Source: Lutjanus erythropterus
Taxonomy: Eukaryota > Chordata > Actinopteri > Lutjaniformes > Lutjanidae
Direction of reading: 5' to 3'
Assembly (NCBI GenBank): GCA_020091685.1
Contig: CM034595.1
Coordinates: 18,771,564-18,835,563 of the forward strand
DNA length: 64,000 bases
Below are positions 27,309 to 40,588 of this stretch, in pieces. Each line of letters opens with the position of its first letter. The stretch's first letter is position 1. The notes below the pieces were generated by a model. The model did no database searches, had not been told where the DNA came from, and saw only the letters and a program-made list of their open reading frames with translations. The translations under genes and the position numbers were made by a program.

Positions 27309-28198
27309 GAGATGCACTGATTTCAATTTTCTTGGCCGATTCCAATTTTTTTGAAGGGTCTGGCCTGTCAATTCCGATTTTGGCCGATTCCGATTTTCAG
27401 TCTTTCTCAGAACTGTAATTGACAGCATTCACAAACATTTTTGCAACTTTTCTTGTAAAAGTTAAATTGGATGTTCATAATAAGACACTGACTATTAAAT
27501 ATTCATTAAATACTATTTAAATTTTCTCCAAAGTCCTCCAGATTACAGCCAGGCCTTATTATAGTTTTATATTAAGTTTATGAATCGGGTGAACATGATC
27601 TTGCGAGATCATGGAATCTCGCAGGATTTCACGGGACGTGATTTCACGTGATCTCCTGTGGAAGCAGATGTAAGCAAAGCGGAGACTGACGCTGTGCAAC
27701 AGTTCGCTGCAGTAAAACGTTGCCGTGAGAAAAACAGATGCAGAAGTTAAACGAGTCTGGAGGAGAAAATGTTTGAGGAGACGCATCAACACAGGTTGTT
27801 TATTCTTCAGCCAGAACAGGAGGTGAGATTTTAACTGTCCCTCTGTGAACAGCAGTCTGCTAAAGAGCTGAAGAGCTACAAAGAGCTACAGAACGGCTGT
27901 TCTGCGACATTGTCAGCTGCTCTGTGTCATTGTAGACTGTCTGTCTTCTTTTTATCCTGTTCTTGGAATCTGTCGCTGACACCAGCTTCAAGCTAGCATG
28001 TGTCTGAGTGTGTAGCTGTTATCAGCGCTGTGGTGATATCACGGTCAGTTTGTCTGCTGCGCGCATGACGTGACCATCGTGCAGAACATGTGTGTGACAA
28101 TGACCAGCACAGAATTGGATATGTGACACTGACTGGCCGGTCCCCGGTGAAAACCGACCCGATTCTGAGCATTGCTGATTAATCGGTGCAAGTCTACT
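27309..28198. mobile_element. Non-autonomous hAT-type element (890 bp)
   Basis: It is bounded by an exact 8-bp direct repeat GAGAACTG (27301-27308 and 28199-28206); the identity extends to CTGAGAACTG if the base pair on each left side is counted. The left end GAGATGCACTGATT and the right end (reverse complement AGTAGACTTGCACCGATT) are imperfect inverted repeats of the GATGCACCGAT type seen in fish hAT elements. TTGGCCGATTCCGATTT is repeated near the left end. The body is richer in CpG than its surroundings and has no transposase frame. The intact duplication suggests a relatively young insertion. Confidence 0.85.
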
Positions 28199-30697
28199 GA
28201 GAACTGTCATTTGTGTGCTGGAAAGCATGAAAGAGTGCCAGTATAATACAGTCAGCATAAGAAAAGTCAGTATCGAAAAATATTCATAAACTATTAAGTT
28301 AACTGGTTGCGACAATTGGGAAATTAAGAAGAAGGCTGTGGTGTTCAGGAGAGGATGGAGAGTGTCCATTCAGGAGAGGATGATGTTTGCATCACGTAGA
28401 CAAAGAAGGTGATTTTTCTGGAGTAAATAAAAGGCTGTCAGATAGATAACACATCAAGCACAGAAAATGGATAGGCAGGTCAGTGTGCAACTGTTCATCT
28501 TTGCTGGCATGATTTTCTTTCAGCTGTGTATCTAGCAGCTCACAGCACTTAGACTCAAGAAGTTATACAAATTCAATGCATTGATGCAGCCATGATGAAC
28601 TCAGAGGCAATAGAACACTTTCACAAAAACGGAAATTTTTATTTTCTTGCTTTCCTGTCATTATGAGAAGACTTTTGTCACATTTAAGAGGACTGAAATG
28701 ATTTTCAGGAAAAAAAAACTGTACTGAACTTGTTTATGCGCATGAATGAGATGTGACAGCCAGACCTTGGCCTCACATAAATACACACACAATACACAGA
28801 AGCTACACCACTTCTGATGCACTGTGTTCCACTATCCAGCAGTAAACAAATATGCACACAAACACAGCCACTTGCTGGAGACATACATTTTTTTATAGAT
28901 TAACAATAACAATTTATCCTAATCATTGAAAACAAACCTAATGAACCATAGCCACAAACAGGAAATGTTAACGTAATGAAGCCTAAATGTGTTTAGCAGA
29001 TGTACTACAGAAAACAGGTTTTACATATTGGACTACCCCTGTTCTGTCCTACCACTGATTGTTGTGGTACTTTTTAGGACTGTTCAGGAGCTTATAGGAG
29101 TTTAACCTAAACTTCTTAATATTGCTCAGATATCCTGAAATGTTGTGCAAGAACATATGACTACACAAGAGCATACAGTAAACACAATTAATCAGTCATT
29201 TACCCACCCACCAACCAAAAAAGCCAACAAAAAAAGTATACGCTCATCCAAAAATAATCCTTGTCAACCCTGTCAATCATCCCCATTGATCCACCAGCAG
29301 AATACGGCACTGCTTGCATTTGCCAAAACCCTGCCCTCTGCCCGTACCTTCCAATTTTCTTATTATTCTGTTGTGTTTGGGAATGACAAAAAAAAAACTA
29401 TTTTTCTGGGTTTGTTTACAAACAGCATCTGACAAATGCTCTTTACTTTGAACAGCTTGAAAAAAAAAAAACTGAAAAATGTTGGATGATGAATAAGTTA
29501 TCATAGTGAAACACCCAGTTCTATGAAACTACTTCAGGTTTCTGAACTTGGTGCTTCAACTGCTTATTATTTATTATTACCTTTATGAATGTATCAGATT
29601 GGTGTTTTTTATTGTGAGTGTATTAGTGTAAAATATGATATATCAATAGCATATACATGTTATTTCCTTTACTGGCCTGCCTCCTAGCCATAAACTTCAT
29701 GGATTTCTATGGAAATAAGCAATGTGACTTTATTGCAATATCCTGATGAGTTCTAATACTGTGAGCACATCTGTGTATTGTATTTTTAATTCAAATAGAT
29801 TAGTTAATCAGTCGATCAAACGATGGATCTATCTGTTAAAAAAATATATCTAACTACCTTACCTTAACTACATTACCTTAAGTACAGTTTCTAAGTTAGT
29901 CACAGTATATAAGGAACAATCTGACCAGCCCAAAGTTATGAATAAAATCTTAGCCTGCATTTTTCTTTCTTTCTTTTTTTTACCCGCTATAACACTGTTT
30001 TGAAAAACAACAAAAGTGGAGAGAAATGTATAAACATACAGCTTTGTTTAAAGCTGTGTCCTCAACTCCTCTCTATTACCCTGAGTGACCTGGTAATATT
30101 ATTGCTGTAACCCAAAAAGGAAGCACCTCACCATCCTGTCATTTTATACCTCATTTAATACCTCATTTCCATCTGCATTTAGCTTTCATTAAGAATCTGG
30201 GTGTTCATTCTGGCCCTGCCATGTTAATTAGGGACATATCAGGTCAGGAACAGAAGTGACAAAATATTGTTGTTTCAGCCTCTTCTTTAGAGGTAGTAAG
30301 TCTGCCTCTGACACGCAGGCCGTTGTTGCTGAGACTGTGGCTTTACACCAGAGTCCAAACCTTGGCCCCGCCTCCTCTGAGGCTTATTGTTTTCTTCTCA
30401 GTCTACACGTCTGTGACCCCAACTTTACTTCTCTCTGAGCTAAGTAAAGCCCTGAAAGTTGCACCTTGGTCACAATGGTTAACACAAATCTATGTAAAAG
30501 GTCAGCAGCGAGGTTGATAAGACCTATTATTCCACTGTGTCGGCATGGAGAGTGGACGGAGTTCTAGCAGCCAGACGCAAATCACAGGAAACAAGCAGCT
30601 AACCCACTGGGGGCCTGTCAGCTTACACAAACATATATTCACAATGCACACTTACACACAAGCATGAAGACACGTTTTACTTGGTCTCAGTTGGCTT

Positions 30698-30764
30698 TGT
30701 GCGCGCGCGTGTGTGTGTGCGCATGTGCGCATGTGCGTGCATGCGTGCATGTGTGTGTGTGTAT
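30698..30764. repeat. Perfect alternating pyrimidine-purine tract
   Basis: Sixty-seven bases alternate strictly between pyrimidine and purine, mixing TG, CG, CA and TA steps with a GCGCGCGC core at 30701. This composition is the classic Z-DNA-forming type. Confidence 0.9.
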
Positions 30765-31731
30765 TTTGCTATGATGACTATGTAGAAATCAAGGATTTGG
30801 GAGGCATAAAGGTCTGTGAGAAATTAGCCACTAGCCTGCTCAAATCCTTTATGATTGTAGCCAACCACAGGAATGAATAGAACTGCACAATGACACAACA
30901 CAAAATGATTAGAGATTAATACTATGTAGCCTGAGTAAAGCGTACCAAACATTCATGTTTGAAAGGTATTAGATATCTATTCAAAGCCCTTACAATGGCA
31001 TCATGCAATATTTAACATGGTTTAATGGCCAGATTAAATTGGCTTTCCGTTAAGCAGCTGAATATGTTACTATTGGTGTCAGAAGGTAAAAGAGAAAAAG
31101 AAAAAAAGGGGGGAAATGAATAGAGGTATCTGAACAAATGAAAAAATACTGTATGGGCTCCAAGGTTATCTTTTATACTTCCTGGATAAGTGAGGCTAGT
31201 AACTCAGGGAATAAGAAATTTCCACTTTACTGTTACAAAAACTAGGACTGTTGATTTTTTTATGTATTAAATCCTTCAGTGTTTGCTTCTATTCAAGAGA
31301 TGTCAGCATCTCTATTTGTCGACCTGTTGTAAGCTCAACCCTGTCAGTATCTGAAGGACAGCTATGTGCAGGAGGTGGCTGAGGAAAACATGAATCCAAA
31401 AGAAGCACAATGTTTTCACAGTAACATATAATGCCGAAAAGAAAAGAAAAAAGAAAAAATAACTTATTTTAATGGTATAAGAATCTGTCTGGGGATCAAA
31501 AATGCATGACCTCAGATGCTTAACAAAACTTTGCAGGCACAGATGTTAATATTTTTAAGCAGTGGCTCCACAAAGCACCAAAAGTGCTGTTTTCATAAAA
31601 TGTTGAATAAAAAGGAGCAAATGAGTTGGGACATTTGTGAAAATACATCTTTGTGTTGGTGAAGGCTTGCAGGGTATAAAAGACGGTGACCCCAGAGGGC
31701 CACCTACATGGAATATATGGTGGTAACAAAG

Positions 31732-32589
31732 TACAACCCCCAATTCCAAAAAAGTTGGGACACTGTGTAAATGTATATTAAAAAACACAATGCAATGATT
31801 GAATTCAATTGAATACAGTACAAGGACAAGATATTTGATCTGGAACAAATAAATAAAGATGTGGAACATTCCAATAAAAAAATGGAATAATAATAATGGA
31901 ATAAAAAAATGTGGAACATTCAACAGGTAAACAGGTTAGATGGTAACGATAGTATCATGACTGGGTTTAAAAGGGTCGTCCTCAGGCTCAGTTCACAAGA
32001 AAGGATGAGGCGTAGTCCTCCAATTTGTGATAAACTGTATGGACAAATTGTCCAACAGCTTAAGAACAATATTTCTCAACGCAAAACTACAAAGAATTTA
32101 GGGATTTTACAATCCAATTTCTACAATCCATAATAGCTTTAAAAGATTTAGAGAACCAGCATCTTTTTAGGAAGGCCCCTGATTATTTCGGCAAGACACA
32201 TTCTGCATGTGTTACAACAGCTTCCTTGTAAAGGAGTTCGGGTACCACCTGCAGTCCAGACCTGTCTCCCACTGAAACTGTGTGGTGCATTATGAAGCGC
32301 AAGATAAAAGAACAGAGAGTCCAGACTGTTGAGCACCTTAGGTCATTTATCAAGCATAAGTATGAAAGAAACTGAGCAATGGTAAATGAAAAGGTGCTAC
32401 AACACAGTGGTAAACAAGCCTCTGGCCCATTTTATTTGTCTATTTACAAAAAACAAAGTTAATCAATTTGAACATTAGATATCTTGTCTTTCTACAGCAC
32501 ATAGGTTGGAAAGTATTTGCACTCACTGCATTCTGTTTTCAGTTATGTTTTCCACAGGAGTCCCAACTTTTTCAGAATTGGGGTTTGCA
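31732..32589 (+). mobile_element. Deleted Tc1/mariner-like transposon
   Basis: The left terminus CAACCCCCAATTCC with AAAAAGTTGGGACA is answered at the right by GTCCCAACTTTTTCAGAATTGGGGTTTG, so the ends are inverted repeats of the fish Tc1-like family with CCCAATTCCAAAAAAGTTGGGAC termini. Inside, a helix-turn-helix remnant survives around 32020-32110 (QIVQQLKNNISQRKTTKNLG). It then jumps straight to the C-terminal catalytic part around 32190-32370 (remnant of a Tyr-Phe-X-Lys segment and LSPTE-like block). The middle of the transposase is missing and stops are present. The copy is therefore dead. Confidence 0.85.
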
Positions 32590-35500
32590 ACTTTTGTTTG
32601 TAACGCCGAACCCTGGCTTCATTATCGTGTAGCATTTACACAGGTTATTAACTATGACACAGACATCCATATTAGCATCGATTCAACTTATAGTTAAGTA
32701 TGAACTGCCAGTGCAGCAAATGAACATCAAGGCAGCAGTCAGCCTGCCAGCAGTTCTTCACTCGTGTTTAAGAGACAAGAAGCTTACTTCCACCGCCTAT
32801 TCCCCTTGTGTCATTCTGTCTACCTGCCTGCCTGCAGGATACAAATGATGAAGTTGGTTATTGGTTTGGGGTTAGAGCAGAGGATTATTAGCATCTGACT
32901 TTAAGCACATTGCAATAACAATGACAGATAATATGACAGCCAAAAATGTGACTAAGTGGAGAACAGGGAAGAGACAGATAATGAAATGAAATGAGCTGTA
33001 ACTGTGGAACAAAGGCCTTTTTTTAATGCCTGGAGTCTAATGGCAACGGTTCACACAAACAGCAACAAATATACACACAGGCTTAATGACCCATTCTGAC
33101 TGAGTGGTTGTAAATTCCTTGTTTATGACGCTGAGCATCACGATTCAACTTGTTCACTAAAGGGCTTTCACTGTCACTGACAACACACACACACATATAG
33201 ATATACAAAGAGCAAGAGGGGACTGTTAGTGTAGCCTAGGGCAAAACACACACATACACGCACCAGCTTCCTAATAATATCAAGTGTGCTAAAGCGGGAA
33301 CACAAAACAGAGCTTTAGAAAGACATAGTAAAGTCTTTTTACAGTCTGAGGCTGTAGGAAAAATGAACTCTGCCCTCAGGCTTATCAGTTTGCATAAAGA
33401 AGCTATGGAATAAATAACAAGGAACAATCCAAAACTAAATGCTGGCAACTGGAACATAAGCCAATTAAAAAGCACAAGCCCAACATCAGCTGCTGGAGTC
33501 AACAACAGAAGCACGAGCAGGGTGGAGTTCAAAGGAACCGCATCAGATTCAATCCCACGTTGAAAAACACAAACTGTGTGTGTATTTCTCTCTTTTATTC
33601 TTCTCATTCATGAACTACTATTCCCTCCACTGCTTCACCGTTCTCAGACCATTCAATGCGTACATCCACAGCCCGTGAGAAAGATCCCTGTTGTTGAGAA
33701 TCCAAACTTTGGAGGTTTAGAGATTTACTTTTAGCAAAAGTCGTTTCAAATCAAAGTAAATAACTTTCTAAAAACCTTGGCTGTGAGCATCTTTTGTGTT
33801 AGTTTGTCTTAAGAAGCCTGTACACCTTCCTGATATTCAAGGTCCCTGAGAAGATGGAGTGATTATGCTGTTTGGATGTCTATTCACAGCAGTGTTTAAA
33901 AAAGGGCTGGTGAAATTATTTATTTAAAATATCTCAGGATGAATAAGGTTCATTTTATCAAACAAGACAATTTGACTATAAGTTTTTTGAAAACAAAGTT
34001 ACAGAAATTAATTATCATGCTTAAATTGACTGAATTCATTCATTCATTCATTTAACAAATATGATGTTGTGACTATTCAAAAACAACTGCATGGAAGACA
34101 GCACATTCTGCGACAAATTTGTTAACAACTGATATTAACAATAAAATTGGTAGAACCTACTACTTTTGGACTCAACCCTCAAAGATATAATCAGGTCTTT
34201 TGCTCATTAATCTGTCAAATGAAGATGATTCAAAATAACTGTGTTAAAGGCCCAGGAGAAACCTGACAATGTTCCTTTAATACAAAGCCAGAGGGCATTT
34301 GCTGGACTATGGTGAATTTCTTTTCTGACGGAGATAAAATTAACTTGGTGGGAAAAAAGCCAATCTAATTTGGATTTAATGGGTGCAAATGAATTAATAT
34401 GCAACTTAATGAAACTAATATTGTGAATCAATTTGAACAGGAAATTAAATTTTCATAGGTAGTCCCAGGTGAAACTCCAAGCGAGGCTGTTTACACTAAT
34501 AAAGTGAAGAGAGTACAGTAGGTTCATCTGTCAGACCCAGACTGAAACTACTCTGCAGAGTAATTAGAAGAAACTAAATGGGTTTTGTTTAATATAAATG
34601 TTTACATTAAAAAAGTCAAAGTATGTGGAGGTTTTAGGGTTTTGAATAAAAAGGGACTTTGGGGTATCAGGTAATTTTACCAAGAGTGTGCAACATGACC
34701 ATCCTGTCCCTCAAGATCCCCCCAACAATCCATACATGTGCCCTGACCAGCACCACTGAGAGCATGATCCCTCACTGACTTCCCATCCATTCATTTTCAC
34801 CTATTTGTGTTCAAAGTAGCACTCAGTAACTTATGCCTGTTCTGCTTTTTAGTGTTGACCTAACATCTTCTTCTTCTGCTGCTTCTTCACAAGTGACATT
34901 TTTTTGTCATGTGATCTGTCACAGCATCCCCTACCGCCTGGCAGTGAAAACAGCAATTTGACAGAACATCTCGTCAATGGTAGGAAAAGAGTTAATAAGT
35001 TTGGACATATTTTTACAACAGAAATGACATTTCTTTTACTACAGAGAACGTAAGATACTGAAAGAAGGTACAGAATTCCAGGTACTGGTACCACATCTGT
35101 TCAAATGTGAATGGAACCCAACCCTACCGTGTTGTCCCATTATATATTAAGAAAAAACAAGTACCTATTAATTGCACATAAGATATGTTATTAATATTTT
35201 AAGGCCTAAAATTATTCAAGATTTAAGACTTTTCATTGACCTGCACATAACCTATGGAACCACTCCACACCACAGCATGACATCAACTTGACATTTGGTT
35301 ATAAATAAAAGAGGAGGAAACTGAGGGAGACTTTAAATGAAGGCATCCCACGTGTTCACACAAAGACAAACTGGCAACAGCTTGGGGGCATTAAAGGCCA
35401 CACAGTACAAATTAATAGTTTCAAATGTTCTTTTCTGACGCAGAGGCAGTTTGGAGAACAACTGCAACTGATGTTGGGCATGTGTCTGTGTGTGTGTCTG

Positions 35501-35632
35501 CTTGTGTCAGACAAAGATTTCTCTGTTTCATCAGCTGACAAATGTCACTAATGATGTCACTACTACCTCAGAGCAATATTTAAAACAGATCATCTAAAAA
35601 CAGAACACACAAAGAGCATATTCTCCCTCTTT

Positions 35633-35641
35633 TCTTTGGCG
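35633..35641. promoter_or_regulatory. E2F-like motif TTTGGCGCG (weak)
   Basis: A single match to the TTTSGCGC consensus directly before a CA array. The chance of a random hit in 64 kb is high, so it is listed only for completeness. Confidence 0.15.
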
Positions 35642-35644
35642 CGT

Positions 35645-35646
35645 GT

Positions 35647-35685
<39 letters not shown>
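35645..35685. repeat. (CA)n microsatellite
   Basis: CA array of about 40 bp. Confidence 0.96.
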
Positions 35686-35686
<1 letters not shown>

Positions 35687-36360
35687 TAAGAAAGCCATGA
35701 CACCAATGACTGACCAACTCACACAAGAGCACACATTAAGCTTGGATTTTCAGTAACACAAGTGTTATTTGGGAGAGATCTGTCAACAGCTGAATCACGC
35801 ATTCAACATGTTCGGGTAATCCCCAGACTCCTAAAAGGGTTCCAGTTTAAAGAGTAAAAACAAGGGGATTTATTTGTAGCCAGTCTAACCATTTTGAAAA
35901 ACAACACATCTGGATATAGACCCCCTGCTGGAGGGAGGCTGGCAAGGGACTGACATCTGCACACACATACCACAACACACAAAACGGGACATATTCAAAA
36001 ATGCACACATCTGTGCTGGACAAAATGACAACAACACAGAAATGGTCAGAGAGGCAGGTACACACAGTTGTTCACACTTTAATTGTGATTTGATAGAGTC
36101 CAAGACAGAGTGAGAAGAAGAACTGAGAGAGATTGAGATTTATCAACAATTATCAAAGGGACACACAAAGACTGTGAAAGGACCAAAACAGAGTTTGGCT
36201 GCATCTGTTATAGCTATTCCTAACAATAAACCGGGAATAGACCGATCATGATACACCGGAGTCCAATGCTGTCCAACCTGAATTCACCGTGGCAGTTGTA
36301 ACAAAAGGCTAATTTTGTTTTAGACAAGGGTCATCGTATAACAAGCACTAACTACTACAG

Positions 36361-36524
36361 AGGGGCACTTGGAGAGTGCAGACCTCCGCCAAGGCTAAAT
36401 GCCTTATTTGTGTATCCACCACTTGACCTTGGCTAATGCTACACCACTGTGTTTCACGAAAATCAGAAAATCAATTTTTCTGTACTCTTGCTGACAAACA
36501 AACAGCACCAAAAACATAACCTCC
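36361..36524 (-). repeat. Dispersed repeat (GGAGGTTATG / CTTGGCGGAGGTCTGC type)
   Basis: On the minus strand it begins GGAGGTTATGTTTTTGGTG followed by TGTTTGTTTGTCAGCA. It ends CCTTGGCGGAGGTCTGCACT with CTCCAAGTGCCC. I recognise these two blocks as a widely dispersed animal repeat. The superfamily is not clear from the sequence. Confidence 0.55.
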
Positions 36525-37763
36525 AACTAACACTTCCTGTAACAATATTGCAGCATTGTTATGTTGTCACCACAGAGTATCACAATATATCTACTGCATC
36601 ACTATCACACCCAAAATAATCATAAAAAGGCCTATTCTGGTAATAAAACAGTAATAACTAATGGGTCAGGACCTGGAAAGAGGTCACAGCTTTCTTGTCG
36701 GTGGGTCAGTATGTTACATGGACAATAATGTTACTGAAATTATCCCAGAGGGTTCAAGGACACTGTTGGAAATTCTAGTAAAATGTTGAAACCCCCTTAG
36801 TGATAATAACAAGTACACAATGTGAACAACAGGCTCAAAGAGATGATGTATTGTTGTCCATGTGATGTCTACAAGTTCAACGTTGTTTACTTGACAGCTA
36901 GTTAAAAAAAAAAAAAAAAAACTTGAATGAGGACTTGAATAAATTAGTGCCATAACAAAAAAGCTTTTCTAACCAAGAAAGCTCTACTCTAGAACACTAC
37001 TTCTGTGTCTACAAGTTATTTACTTCCTTGCGGTGTGAGATGAGCCATTAGTGTAAAGGCACTGAGGGCATGCAGGAGGATGATTGATGGATTATCATCA
37101 GTGGAGGCCAAGCACAGTGGAATTAGTCTGTCGTAACCCTTTTTAACTGGCCCACTGAGAATACAGCACATGGGTTTGTAGAGAGACACAGATCTGTAAA
37201 CAACATGAAATTAGCCCATAAAAATGTGGGTGTACATGCTGGAGTAGCCATCTATGCTTGTGCATCTACACACGGAAGTGGGTCAGATCTACTTATCCAT
37301 CCATCCCACTATAGCATTTATCCACAATATGAACATTTATTTATCAGTCAACACTATGGAATCTTCTTTGACATTACTGTTTATGGTAAAATGTATGGAA
37401 TGGTATTTATGAAACTGTGTCTGTTTTTTTCCTTGATTTCATGATAGAAATCAAATGGAGACAGAAACAAACAGCTGGACACCTGTTGGGTTACTATATT
37501 TGCACCTGAAGAACAGTAGTCTATATGCACATGCACATACAAAACCCCACTACTACTACTACACACACATCTCAAGAAAAGCACATAAATTTGATAAAAT
37601 TAGAAGCACAGAAGCAGAGAGGGGCTCTGTTTAAGTGGCTGCGCAAAGAGAGGGAGAGCATGTGCACGTACACACACAATAAACTGAATGGCAGGGAAGC
37701 AGTGAAATTGAATTCACAGTTAAAGCTGAGTATTTTATAAATTCTGTTCTCTGTGTGTATGTA

Positions 37764-37765
<2 letters not shown>

Positions 37766-37843
<78 letters not shown>
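37766..37843. repeat. (TG)n microsatellite abutting a splice donor
   Basis: About 77 bp of TG on the plus strand, so CA in the cdkal1 transcript. It starts at about intron position +7 downstream of the exon ending at 37850. Confidence 0.98.
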
Positions 37844-37844
<1 letters not shown>

Positions 37845-37849
37845 CCTAC

Positions 37850-37970
37850 CCAGTGTTAATGGAGATTATTTCAATGAGAGGGTTCTTTCTGATCTTGGGC
37901 AGGTCCAGTCTAGCTCCTCCAAGCCTCCGGCCTCCATCTTTCTTCTGGCCCAACAGACGAACTGAGTGCC
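37850..37970 (-). CDS. cdkal1: cdkal1 exon: entry to the radical-SAM core
   Basis: This is a 121-nt exon with acceptor TGTTTTCAG and donor GTAGGTTA. It completes the split glycine codon, then encodes 39 residues: [18 protein letters not shown] and then [21 protein letters not shown]. It ends with two bases of the glycine that precedes the cluster cysteines. [16 protein letters not shown] is a hallmark of the CDKAL1/MtaB-type methylthiotransferase family. It forms the first strand of the radical-SAM barrel, just before the C-x3-C-x2-C loop. It corresponds to about human residues 173-213 (recalled numbering). A TG tract of about 77 bp on the plus strand (CA in the transcript) begins about 7 nt inside the downstream intron. 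No stop or frameshift is present. Confidence 0.95.
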
Positions 37971-39965
37971 CTGAAAACAACAAACAAAACTTCATTATAT
38001 GTTTGTTTTCCAACTAAAACAGGTAACTGCCAGTGTCATCTTTTCTCTACAGTTTATATGTTGTACACATGCCACACTAACACTAGCAGTCCTGTGTGTA
38101 GACGGGTGCACAGATAAGGGCATTTAAATGTCAGTTGCCCCATTTAAATTGCAAAAACCAAATCTGACGCTTCTTAAGTATCATCCCTTTTCATTATGTG
38201 CTCTAACAACAGCTGAGCAAGCTCCTTTCCTGTTTCCTATACTTACATATTCTATGTGCCTGGCTCATCTATGTTGAGAAGAAAACCAAATTTTAAAGAT
38301 GTTTAAAAGATGGGAAACATACATATTAAAATGTATACATCCATTTCAAGTGATGTAATCTTCACTGCCCACATACTTCTAAGCACCCATTGAACAGTGA
38401 CATGGATGTTATGCACAACCACCAGAGGATGCCACCCAGAGTCAAAAGTTACCCAAAAGAAGATTGTTTCTGACAACAAAAAACATGGCGATGCTGGAAG
38501 AGGTCGTAATAATGAAGCTCTCGAGAAAGAATGAAAGGCGAAGGCAGTGCTGTAGATGGCGGTGGTCTGCGCGCCCTTAAATAAACTGCAATTGCACTAT
38601 GTTCAAATGTACAGTACAACCACACACTCGCAAACCCAGATACATTCACATACAACCTATCACCCACAAACACAATACCAAACAGACATCACTCGATTTT
38701 CCCAGCTTCCAACAGGTTTATCCGTCTCCAGATAGTGAAATAAAAGCCTTTGTTAAACTTCTCTTATCTATTCAGAATGATGTTAATGTGAACCTGACAT
38801 AGGAACAGGTAGAGCAGCATAATAGAGCAGACAAAGTTATCGTCAAAGGACACAAATTAACATGCCTAACTCTGTAGGAAATGGTATTCTTGGCTGACCT
38901 CTGGCATTGGGTGTACTTTAAATCAATTACAAAACAATGACAAAACAATCAAAATACACTGGTATTACCAAGACAGTTAACACAGATGGAAACAATGAAA
39001 GACAGGCTGGAAAAGGCCTACGTCACTCAGTCAGATCCTTTCTCAAGAGCAAACTGCAAACTCTAGAACTACTTACAAATAGTAGATATCATAGTTTGTT
39101 ACAGAAGCAAATGAAAATCTATAGCTGAGTCTAATAGCTAATAGCAAGTGATGTCTAGCCTTTGGTGTGCAGAAATGGGATGCAGAACTCTCCTACCATC
39201 TAATAGGCTACCAGTTGAAGGTGTGTGAGACGGAGGCGCTGAGGGATGGAATTGTCTTCCTGTTTTCATCCGCTTTACATGGGTCTCCTGGGAGGTTGGG
39301 CTTAGAGCAGGAAGCATGGCTATCAATTGGTAGATAAAAATGACAATCTGCCCCAGAGGAGGACAAAGAGCCAATCAGTGAGGCATGACTGGTCGTAATA
39401 TCCCAGTACAAGGAAGAAAATTAGAAAACTTCCCTCGTGGAAAACAGCTGGGACATGGAGCACATTTGGTCATGCTTTCTTCTAGCTAGCTGTCTGTGTG
39501 GCGACCTCTGGTCATGAAATATGCATTTAAAATGTATGCAATATTCTTCTCACAGTAACTGTCGCTCCATCTGTGGACTGATCGATCCATTCATACATTA
39601 ATACCTGCTGTAACAGTTAAGTTTCACACTTCCACCTGCTCCCCAACTGATGCTTTAAACATTTTAACAGAATTTTATTCAACAATTTTACTATGAGAGA
39701 GAGAAGGAAGTTAATGATGGCTGAAATATGTATACTAGATGAACAAGTGTGTCAAGGCTTAATGTTAAAACTCATTCAACTGCATTTCCTTTTTAAATGC
39801 ATTAGAAACTGGAAGGGATCACTTAGTAGAGTGCAGATCCCCTCCTGGCAACCAATCATAGAACCGACTACAATCCCGTCTAAAACAAGATTTCAAATAA
39901 CAAGAAGGTTAGAGAGAGTAAGAAGTCAGCTGTTAATGGTTGCATAAAACAGAGCAGTCAAAAAT

Positions 39966-40100
39966 CAGAATTACTGCCTTGCAGTTGTATGCCTCTACCA
40001 ACCAGCAGAGTTGCAGTTTATATCCATGTCTGTCCAGACTCATGTAATATGTGCAGTTAAGACTTTGAAGGAATTTAATAAAAGGTAGTACTGAATGTAT
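39966..40100. repeat. Possible dispersed repeat
   Basis: TTACTGCCTTGCAGTTGTATGCC and AACCAGCAGAGTTGCAGTTTATATCC resemble a repeat I have seen in fish sequence. No termini are visible. Weak call. Confidence 0.3.
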
Positions 40101-40500
40101 GATTCCAGTGACTCATTTCTAATAACAAGCATGCAGTCTTCACTTCTAAAGACTATTTTTATAGAGTAGCACAGAGGACTGACGATTATAATGTCACAAT
40201 GAAGTTGACCTTTGAGATGTAAAATTTCATCACCTCATCATTTTATTTAATCAGTTTGTCCAAATGATCGTTTGTACCACACATGAAGAAATTCCTCCAG
40301 GCAATAATTAGTTGAAAATTAGCTGCCTTTCATACCAATCTTAATTATATTGATCACTTAATTAAGTAAAAGCATTTCAAAACTAAATTCAATCATGAAT
40401 AATTTCACAGGGCATGTCAACAATAACAAAATGACATAAGCTAATAGGTACTGGACCAATCACAATGGATGCTAAAAAAAAATTCATACATCTATAATGT

Positions 40501-40515
40501 GTATATATGTATACA

Positions 40516-40587
<72 letters not shown>

Positions 40588-40588
40588 A
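40501..40588. repeat. (AC)n(TA)n compound microsatellite
   Basis: AC array (to about 40555) followed by ATAC and then a pure TA run. Confidence 0.97.

Noticed and set aside
34680..35135. Possible MITE ending GGTACTGGTACC...CCAACCCTAC
   Set aside because: Only the right end looks repeat-like; no left terminus or target duplication could be found.
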